A stretch of DNA of 5,533 bases, from positions 1-5,533 of the forward strand of contig CAZGXQ010000024.1 of the NCBI GenBank assembly GCA_964530195.1, given 5' to 3'. The position numbers and the translations under genes are program-made. Shown piece by piece: positions 1 to 4,611 of the stretch; position 1 is the first letter of the stretch, and each line of letters begins with the position of its first letter. The notes beneath the pieces are model-generated. The model was given only the letters and a program-made list of their open reading frames with translations. It was not told the DNA's origin and searched no databases. The DNA comes from CAZGXQ01 sp964530195. GTDB taxonomy: Bacteria > Patescibacteriota > Minisyncoccia > Minisyncoccales > GBS-2.

Positions 1-10
1 CAAAATTAAG

Positions 11-35
11 TGATCAGAGGTCTGACCTCTGACCA
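11..35. repeat. REP-like palindrome upstream of the transposase gene
   Basis: Bases 14-22 (tcagaggtc) and 24-32 (gacctctga) are perfect reverse complements around a single central T at 23. The symmetry extends to 11-35 with one mismatch (A13 against C33). As single-stranded DNA or RNA it would fold with CTG (22-24) as the loop. It ends 15 bases before the transposase ATG. REP-associated HUH transposases are known to recognise and cut such small hairpins next to their genes, so this is a likely substrate. An inverted copy lies inside the gene at 244-267. It could also affect expression of the downstream gene. Confidence 0.7.
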
Positions 36-49
36 GTTTTAAGAACATT

Positions 50-781
50 ATGCCAAAAGGTAAAAGATATTTTGAAAACGGAAAAATTTATCATGTAATT
101 CTTAGGCGAATGGGAGAAGAACTTCTTTTTCAAGATCAGGATGATTATTTTCGAATGATTTTTTATCTTTACGAATGTAACACTCCCAAAAATATTTTAC
201 TCCGTCTTCAAAGAGAAAAAAGAAAAGCCAAAAAGTTAGACCAAGTCAGAGATCAGACCTCTGCACAGATCGTTCAGAGAGAGCCTCTTGTAGAAATTTT
301 AGCTTTTTGTTTAATGCCAAATCATATTCATCTGCTTTTGCGCCAGTTAAGAGATAAAGGCATTAGCAAATTCATTCAAAAAGTTGCTTCAGGTTATGCG
401 ACCTATTTCAAATTAAAATACGAAATTCAATTACAAGGACATTTTTTCCAAGATAGATTTACTGCAGTTCCTATTAAAGATGAGGATCAACTCAAAATAG
501 TTTCAACCTATATCCACACAAATCCAATCAGCTTAATTGAGCCAAAATGGTCAGAATTTGAAGTCAAAGACCCACAAAGAGCTTTTCAATTTTTAAAAGA
601 GTACAGATGGTCAAGTTATTTAGATTATATTGGACAAAAAAATTTCCCTTCCCTTACTCAGCGAGAAATTTTGCACCGACTTTTTCAACAACCACGAAAT
701 ATTGAAAAAAGCATTGAAGAATGGATTCAGTTTAAGCACCAATTTAAAGAAGATCTTAAGGAATTGTTTTGTGAAGGTTGA
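50..781 (+). CDS. REP-associated tyrosine transposase (Y1/HUH family)
   Basis: A 243-residue HUH single-strand nuclease of the RayT/TnpA_REP group, which in studied relatives cuts and rejoins REP hairpins in single-stranded DNA. The metal-binding HUH motif is MPNHIHLLL, with H92 and H94. The catalytic tyrosine is probably Y116 in SGYATYF (Y119 is the alternative). Other family hallmarks are QGHFFQDRF (129-137), YIHTNPI (154-160) and YRWSSYLDYIG (185-195). The length is normal and the frame is intact, so it may be active. Residues about 50-80, between the second helix and the HUH strand, form a charged insert; codons 66-73 are made of a REP-like palindrome inverted relative to the one upstream. 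No Shine-Dalgarno site precedes the ATG. It ends in TGA 33 bases before the metallopeptidase start. The family call is firm; activity is inferred. Confidence 0.93.
   Translation: MPKGKRYFENGKIYHVILRRMGEELLFQDQDDYFRMIFYLYECNTPKNILLRLQREKRKAKKLDQVRDQTSAQIVQREPLVEILAFCLMPNHIHLLLRQLRDKGISKFIQKVASGYATYFKLKYEIQLQGHFFQDRFTAVPIKDEDQLKIVSTYIHTNPISLIEPKWSEFEVKDPQRAFQFLKEYRWSSYLDYIGQKNFPSLTQREILHRLFQQPRNIEKSIEEWIQFKHQFKEDLKELFCEG
244..267. repeat. inverted REP-like palindrome inside the transposase gene
   Basis: The reverse complement of 244-267 matches 11-34 at 20 of 24 positions, including an exact 11-mer (253-263, tcagacctctg, against 15-25). It keeps its own dyad: cagag at 247-251 pairs with ctctg at 259-263, with inner pairs T253-A257 and C254-G256 and a mismatch at A252/C258. 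It is read in frame as residues V66 to Q73 of the transposase, in a linker region. It looks like a REP-like unit that entered the coding sequence and was kept because it left the frame open. Confidence 0.65.
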
Positions 782-812
782 TTTTATTTTTTTTCAGATT
801 AAAATAAAAAAA
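778..812 (+). promoter_or_regulatory. possible promoter of the metallopeptidase gene
   Basis: TTGATT (778-783, 4 of 6 to the -35 consensus) and TAAAAT (800-805, 5 of 6 to the -10 consensus) are 16 bases apart. Transcription would start near 812, three bases before the ATG at 815, giving an almost leaderless mRNA. This fits the absence of any Shine-Dalgarno site. The -35 overlaps the end of the transposase gene. The region is almost pure A/T, so chance matches are likely. Confidence 0.3.
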
Positions 813-814
813 TA

Positions 815-2455
815 ATGCAAAAGTTGAGCCAAAAAACATTTTTCTTTTTTTTAATTTTTCTTTTGCCAAGCCTTTCTTTGGCAGATTCTTATTTGCAAAA
901 AAATATCTTTTTTGTTGAAAAAGATTTTGACGACTACAAAAGAGAAAAAATTTTAGCTACAAATTTAGTTTTGACAGAAAAGTTTAATATTTATGTTGAT
1001 GATGATTTTTGGACAAACCTTTCTCAATTTGAAAGAGAAAAAATGGTTCAAACTTTAAAAAGTGCTATTTTAACTTTTGAAATCCAAATTTACCCCACCT
1101 TAACCTCTCTCTTTGGAAAAGAGCCAGAAAAAGGAGTAGATTTGAGTCCAAAAACCACAATTTTAGTTCAGCAAATGCCAGAAAATGTTGGAGGTTATTT
1201 TAGAGAAGCGGACAATTATGAAAAAACTTTAGCTCCAAACTCAAATCAAAGAAAAATGATCTATCTTAACGCTCACTTAATTGAAGATCCAATTTTCATT
1301 GAAAATTTAATTCACGAATTTTCCCATTTAATAATTTTTAATCAAAAAAGAAATATTCAAAAAGTAGAGGAAGAAAGATGGGTGCAAGAAATTATTACTG
1401 AAGTAATGCCTACAATTTTTAACTACAATGAAAATCTCAAAAAAAGAATTTCCCTCTTTCAAAAATTCCCCAAAGATGCTCTTTTTGAATGGCAAGAAAA
1501 ATCAGAAGATTATGGAGCTCTTTCAATTTTTGCTCACTATCTTTTAGATCAATACGGAACTTCATTTTTTTCTAATTTAATAAAAAGCAAAGAGACAGGA
1601 GTTTTGGCAATAGAAAAATTTGCAAATAAAAAATTTGAAGAAATTTTTAGAAACTGGATGATAGCTGTATTTTTGCAAGATTGCAATTTAAAGAGTGAGT
1701 ATTGTTTCAAAAACGAAACTTTAAAAAGCTTAAAAATTGTTCCAGAAATTCATTTCCTTCCAACCTTTGGAGAAAGCAGTTTTTATGTTTTTCGCCAAAT
1801 CAAAGATTTTGAAGGAGATTGGCAAAAATTTTATGGAGGGAACGGAGATCTAATTTTGGAATTAGATGGACAAGACGATGCTAAATTTGATTTTTCAATT
1901 GTTCTTTGTGACAAACAAAACCAGTGTCAAGTTCAAGTTTTAACGCCAAATGAAAAACAAGAAGCTTCCCTTACTATTTTTGACTTTAGCAAAAACTACT
2001 CCTCATTTTCTGTTTTAACTTTTTCAAAAACTGAGGCAAAAGAGCCAAAAGAAAAAGCCCCAACTTATAACTTTTCAATCAAAGTCACCTTCAAACAAAG
2101 ACCTGCAATTTCAACCCAAACCCCAACTTCTTCTGTTTCCACCTCCTCTATTTCAACTTCTTCTCAAACTTTTTCTTTTTCATGCTCAAAGTTCGAGAGA
2201 AATTTAAGGTTTGGAATGAGAGGTGAAGATGTGAAATGTTTGCAACAATTTTTAAAATCTCAAGGTCCTGAAATTTATCCTGAGGGCTTAGTTACAGGTT
2301 ACTTTGGTCCTTTAACTTTTTCTGCTGTTAAAAGATTTCAACAAAAATACTGGCAGGAAATTTTAGCTCCTTGGGGATTAACTAAAGATCAACCAACTGG
2401 TTTTGTGGGCCCAACAACCAGAGCTAAAATCAACCAACTTCTTTCATCTCAGTAA
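815..2455 (+). CDS. secreted M30-like zinc metallopeptidase with C-terminal peptidoglycan-binding domain
   Basis: A 546-residue exported protein. Residues 1-23 form a signal peptide: a lysine-containing start, a Phe/Leu-rich core, and a likely cut after SLA (21-23). Residues about 50-290 resemble hyicolysin-type (M30) peptidases. They hold a GGYF segment (126-129), a YLNAHL strand (150-155), the zinc motif HEFSH (H167, E168, H171) and WVQE, whose E192 is the likely third ligand (E196 is the alternative). The segments DYGALSIFAHYLLDQYG (232-248) and FRNWMIAVFL (278-287) are also family-like. Residues about 310-427 look like a beta-sandwich. A Ser/Thr/Pro-rich linker (429-455) leads to a PG_binding_1 domain (460-543) with GMRGEDVKCLQQFL and YFGPLTFSAVKRFQ. 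C457 and C475 may pair. It probably acts on proteins outside the cell while anchored to peptidoglycan, the cell's own or a host's. The substrate is unknown. Confidence 0.85.
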   Translation: MQKLSQKTFFFFLIFLLPSLSLADSYLQKNIFFVEKDFDDYKREKILATNLVLTEKFNIYVDDDFWTNLSQFEREKMVQTLKSAILTFEIQIYPTLTSLFGKEPEKGVDLSPKTTILVQQMPENVGGYFREADNYEKTLAPNSNQRKMIYLNAHLIEDPIFIENLIHEFSHLIIFNQKRNIQKVEEERWVQEIITEVMPTIFNYNENLKKRISLFQKFPKDALFEWQEKSEDYGALSIFAHYLLDQYGTSFFSNLIKSKETGVLAIEKFANKKFEEIFRNWMIAVFLQDCNLKSEYCFKNETLKSLKIVPEIHFLPTFGESSFYVFRQIKDFEGDWQKFYGGNGDLILELDGQDDAKFDFSIVLCDKQNQCQVQVLTPNEKQEASLTIFDFSKNYSSFSVLTFSKTEAKEPKEKAPTYNFSIKVTFKQRPAISTQTPTSSVSTSSISTSSQTFSFSCSKFERNLRFGMRGEDVKCLQQFLKSQGPEIYPEGLVTGYFGPLTFSAVKRFQQKYWQEILAPWGLTKDQPTGFVGPTTRAKINQLLSSQ

Positions 2456-2629
2456 TTAAAACAATACTAAATTCACTTTTTATTTTTTTTTATTTCTCAC
2501 CCCCTTTCTCAAAACTTTTTAAAACCCTCTCAATTTTCCTCTTAAATTCTCACACATTAATTTGCCATGGCTTTTTAATGTGTTAGAATTTTAGAAAGGT
2601 AAAATAGTCATTAAAAAAATTGAAAGAGG
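2456..2629. other. intergenic region between metallopeptidase and Cas2-like genes
   Basis: The longest gene-free stretch, 174 bases. Bases 2456-2543 are strongly pyrimidine-rich on the + strand with T runs (about 2477-2491) but no preceding GC stem, so no convincing intrinsic terminator follows the metallopeptidase gene. Bases 2544-2591 are the left hairpin repeat. Bases 2592-2629 lead into the Cas2-like gene and include TAAAAT (2600-2605), a possible -10 without a convincing -35, which would give a start near 2612. No small gene or structured RNA is evident beyond the hairpin. Confidence 0.6.
2544..2591. repeat. left hairpin repeat of the Cas2-like unit
   Basis: A 17-base stem: aaattctcacacattaa (2544-2560) pairs with 2575-2591 with one mismatch (C2551 against T2584). 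The 14-base loop (2561-2574) contains the palindrome gccatggc (2564-2571). It lies 38 bases before the ATG of the Cas2-like gene, where it could also serve as an operator. A short T run (2589-2592) follows the stem, so weak terminator activity for the metallopeptidase transcript is possible. Confidence 0.85.
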
Positions 2630-3211
2630 ATGAAATACAAATATTATTTTAGGAAACCAAGATCGGAAATTGTGAAAGACATTCTTTATTGGTTGGCAGT
2701 AGCTGGAGCAGTTTGTATTGCTGCTACCTCTCCCTATTTTGGGATTAATTTAATGAGAGGAGTTAAAAGATGGTTAAAGTATCGAAAAGTTTATGCTAAA
2801 AAGAGAATAACTGACACTTTTAAAAGATTACAAAGGCAAGGTTGTATAGCGATTGAAAGAAAGGGTAACCAAATTTATATAAGATTGACTGAAAAGGGAA
2901 AGAAAATGGCGGGCTGGCTTCAAATAGATGCTTTAAAAATTAAGAGACCAAAAAAGTGGGATGGGAAATGGCGAATAGTAATTTTTGATATTTCTCAGTT
3001 GAAAAAATTTTATCGGGAAGCTTTCAGGGGAAAGTTAAAAGAGTTAGGGTTTTATCCTTTACAAAAAAGTGTTTGGATTTTTCCTTTTGACTGTCGCGAC
3101 GAAATTGAACTTTTAAGAGATTTCTTTGGACTGAGGCAAAAAGAAATGAGACTAATTGTTGCTCAAGATATAGGTTCTGATGAGTGGTTAAAACAGAAGT
3201 TCAAAATCTAA
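2630..3211 (+). CDS. PaaX/Cas2-like protein: winged helix plus Cas2-fold domain, stand-alone
   Basis: A 193-residue protein of the kind often labelled Cas2 in CPR genomes although no cas1 or CRISPR array is nearby. Residues 16-36 form a hydrophobic helix (DILYWLAVAGAVCIAATSP) typical of this group. Residues about 45-97 form a winged helix ending in IRLTEKGKKMAGW. Residues 112-193 are a Cas2-type ferredoxin fold: the first strand RIVIFDIS carries D120, at the place of the Cas2 metal-binding aspartate, followed by GFYPLQKSVWIFPF (140-153) and the closing strand RLIVAQDIGSDEWLKQKF. PaaX proteins with the same architecture are DNA-binding repressors, so regulation is as likely as nuclease activity. 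AGAGG at 2625-2629 abuts the ATG, too close for normal Shine-Dalgarno spacing. A stop at 2621 rules out an earlier start; GTG at 2672 is an alternative. The gene lies between two hairpin repeats. Confidence 0.85.
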   Translation: MKYKYYFRKPRSEIVKDILYWLAVAGAVCIAATSPYFGINLMRGVKRWLKYRKVYAKKRITDTFKRLQRQGCIAIERKGNQIYIRLTEKGKKMAGWLQIDALKIKRPKKWDGKWRIVIFDISQLKKFYREAFRGKLKELGFYPLQKSVWIFPFDCRDEIELLRDFFGLRQKEMRLIVAQDIGSDEWLKQKFKI

Positions 3212-3250
3212 CACATAAATTGGCGATGGCTTTTTAATGTGTGAGAATTT
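3203..3250. repeat. right hairpin repeat of the Cas2-like unit
   Basis: A 48-base copy of the left hairpin. The stem arms 3203-3219 and 3234-3250 match at 14 of 17 pairs (mismatches at 3206, 3210 and 3217). The loop 3220-3233 differs from the left loop at 2 of 14 positions. It begins in the second-last codon of the Cas2-like gene and lies between two convergent genes, so it may also end transcription from either side, although it lacks a proper T tract. Confidence 0.85.
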
Positions 3251-3279
3251 GGAATGGGAATTTGGAGAAGTTTTAAAGG

Positions 3280-4527
3280 TTAAAGTTTGTGGAAAAAGTA
3301 GAGGGTTAAAAAAGAAGAGAAAACTTGGGAAATTAAAATTGAAAAAACGCCCCCCCAGATTTTAAAAATTGGAATTAAGATAAAAAACAAAATTATTTTC
3401 AAAATTTGGGGGCAAAAATTCAAAATATAAAGCTCCCTTTTTTTTGCTTCAGCTAAAAATGAGGTTGCTAAAAACGAAAAAGGAGAAAAAATCAAAATTA
3501 AAGCCAAGATTTGAGAATAAATTATAGATTCTTTATAAGCTGGAAAGAAAATTTTAAAAAAGATTGGGCAAAAGAGAATATACAAAATTGTAAAGGGAAT
3601 TGAAAACCAAAAAAGTTTTAAAAATTTATCAAAAATACTTTTTTTCACGCCGTTTGCTTTTAAGTTTTTCTCTGCCATTTTGGGAAGGGCTAAAGCAGAA
3701 AATGGAATCAATTCTGAAATTCTTTCAACCAACCTTAAAGCATAAGCATAAACTGCAACTTGGGCAGGTCCTGCAAATTGCCACAAGATAACATTGTCAA
3801 TTTGAGCAGCGATCGATCCAGGAATTGCCATCAAAGTTATATGTTTTCCAAAAGAAATTGTTTCTTTGTCTTCTTCTGTTTGTCTGCTTATTTTCTTTCT
3901 TGTTAAAAGCCAAAACAAGAATGTTGAAAAAGTAAAGGCAAAAAAATAGCCAAAAATTACAAAAGTAATTTTTGGTTTAAAAATAATAAACAAAATTAAA
4001 ATTAAAGCTGCCAAAAGATTGTGAGCGACAAAGTATTTGTTTTGCAAATCAAACCTTTTTTTTCCTTGCCAAAAGGCTGCATACAAAGAAAAAATAGCTA
4101 AGGGAGTAGAAAAAATTCCAACAAAGAAAAAAGAAAGCGCTAACTCTAAGTTTTTATGAATAAAATACCAAAGAGAAATTGCAAAAAACGCTATTAAGGC
4201 AAGAATTCCAAATTTTAACTTTTCTTTTTCACAAAGAAAAAATGTTTTTTCTTTCTTTTGAGCAACTGAACGAATTAATGCAGTATCTAGGCCAGGGAGC
4301 AAAAGGAGAGCAATCATTGCGTACATTGAAATTATATACTGGTAAGCGCCATAAGTTTCTTTTGGCGCAAAATAAGCAAATGTTATCAAAATCAAAAAAG
4401 AAGCCAAAAAAGAAAAAACTCTTCCAAAAAGCCACCAAAAAGAACCTTCAACAACATAAACCATATCCGTCTTTGTATAATTTTGGAGCCATTTTAAGAA
4501 TCGATAGATTTTATTTTTTAATTGCAT
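3280..4527 (-). CDS. polysaccharide (lipid-linked oligosaccharide) flippase, Wzx type
   Basis: A 415-residue membrane protein of the MATE/MOP-like polysaccharide export superfamily. Wzx-type members flip undecaprenyl-linked sugar units across the cytoplasmic membrane. About twelve hydrophobic segments can be drawn, near residues 29-53, 62-78, 105-124, 128-152, 166-184, 187-208, 226-250, 254-282, 302-326, 337-358, 367-386 and 389-412. Family-like features include the opening VEGSFWWLFGRVFSFL (25-40), the end of the second segment LLPGLDTALIRSVAQ (76-90) and the seventh helix AIPGSIAAQIDNVIL (234-248), which starts the second half. The length is at the short end of the normal range. It diverges from the epimerase gene and has no Shine-Dalgarno site; the start is supported by the promoter 4 bases upstream. 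A run of seven G (3350-3356) falls at codons 391-393. The exact substrate cannot be read from sequence. Confidence 0.85.
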   Translation of the reverse strand: MQLKNKIYRFLKWLQNYTKTDMVYVVEGSFWWLFGRVFSFLASFLILITFAYFAPKETYGAYQYIISMYAMIALLLLPGLDTALIRSVAQKKEKTFFLCEKEKLKFGILALIAFFAISLWYFIHKNLELALSFFFVGIFSTPLAIFSLYAAFWQGKKRFDLQNKYFVAHNLLAALILILFIIFKPKITFVIFGYFFAFTFSTFLFWLLTRKKISRQTEEDKETISFGKHITLMAIPGSIAAQIDNVILWQFAGPAQVAVYAYALRLVERISELIPFSALALPKMAEKNLKANGVKKSIFDKFLKLFWFSIPFTILYILFCPIFFKIFFPAYKESIIYSQILALILIFSPFSFLATSFLAEAKKRELYILNFCPQILKIILFFILIPIFKIWGGVFSILISQVFSSFLTLYFFHKL

Positions 4528-4531
4528 AAGA

Positions 4532-4563
4532 TCATTTTATCATATAAGTTCCAGTATAGTTAA
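4532..4563 (-). promoter_or_regulatory. promoter of the flippase gene, predicted leaderless
   Basis: Read on the minus strand, the 12-mer ATGATAAAATGA (4543-4532) holds an extended -10 box, TGaTAAAAT, ending at 4534. The ATG begins at 4527, 6 bases further, where transcription itself should start. TTAACT (4563-4558) is a 4 of 6 match to -35 with an 18-base spacer. The same 12-mer at the same distance precedes the divergent gene, which raises confidence. Confidence 0.5.
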
Positions 4564-4575
4564 CACTTTTGTTAA
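4560..4575. promoter_or_regulatory. possible operator between the divergent promoters
   Basis: ttaaca (4560-4565) and tgttaa (4570-4575) are perfect inverted arms separated by 4 bases. The dyad lies near the middle of the divergent control region, overlaps the predicted -35 of the flippase promoter and sits just outside the -35 of the epimerase promoter, so one bound protein could affect both genes. In DNA this AT-rich a six-base dyad can arise by chance. Confidence 0.25.
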
Positions 4576-4577
4576 TT

Positions 4578-4607
4578 TTGAAAGAAGACTAAAAAATGAT
4601 AAAATGA
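4578..4607 (+). promoter_or_regulatory. promoter of the epimerase gene, predicted leaderless
   Basis: TTGAAA (4578-4583, 5 of 6 to the -35 consensus), a 16-base spacer and the extended -10 TGaTAAAAT (4597-4605; hexamer 5 of 6) make this the best promoter in the window. The -10 ends 6 bases before the ATG at 4612, so the transcript should begin at or next to the start codon. No Shine-Dalgarno site is present or needed under this reading. Confidence 0.6.
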
Positions 4608-4611
4608 GAAA

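Larger units (their letters stand above)
2544..3250. mobile_element. candidate hairpin-bounded element carrying a Cas2/PaaX-like gene
   Basis: A 707-base unit with one gene flanked by two 48-base repeats, 2544-2591 and 3203-3250, identical at 42 of 48 positions. The outermost arms (2544-2560 and 3234-3250) are exact 17-base inverted repeats and the match stops cleanly at both outer edges. The right repeat supplies the last two codons and the stop of the gene. This is the layout of a minimal mobile element with terminal hairpins, but no flanking target duplication is visible and the encoded protein is not a known transposase. Alternatives are a pair of operator sites for the encoded wHTH protein, or two related bidirectional terminators. 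Confidence 0.45.

Noticed and set aside
274..290. Possible third REP-like copy just after the in-gene palindrome
   Set aside because: Only short agag/ctct pairs can be matched and the conserved core is missing.
779..800. Readthrough of the transposase TGA as glycine (alternative code of some CPR lineages)
   Set aside because: None of the five genes contains an internal TGA, so nothing supports recoding. The extension would add only a few residues before TAA.
782..809. Inverted repeat ttttatttt / aaaataaaa as a terminator after the transposase gene
   Set aside because: The stem is made only of A-T pairs with a 10-base loop, and such matches are expected by chance here. The same bases make a better partial promoter.
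630..815. Open frame of about 61 codons overlapping the end of the transposase gene
   Set aside because: It lies out of frame within a well-supported gene, and its lysine- and phenylalanine-rich product has no recognisable feature.
2630..3250. CRISPR-Cas locus, because of the Cas2-like protein and the two repeats
   Set aside because: There are only two repeats, they are 611 bases apart with a gene between them, and no cas1 or effector gene is present. The winged-helix domain also separates the protein from ordinary Cas2.
3600..4529. Plus-strand open frames (3600-3791, 4179-4529) and a second minus-strand frame (4229-4438) across the flippase gene
   Set aside because: These are shadows of a long AT-rich membrane-protein gene. 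The 415-codon minus frame has clear membrane segments and a promoter; the others have neither.
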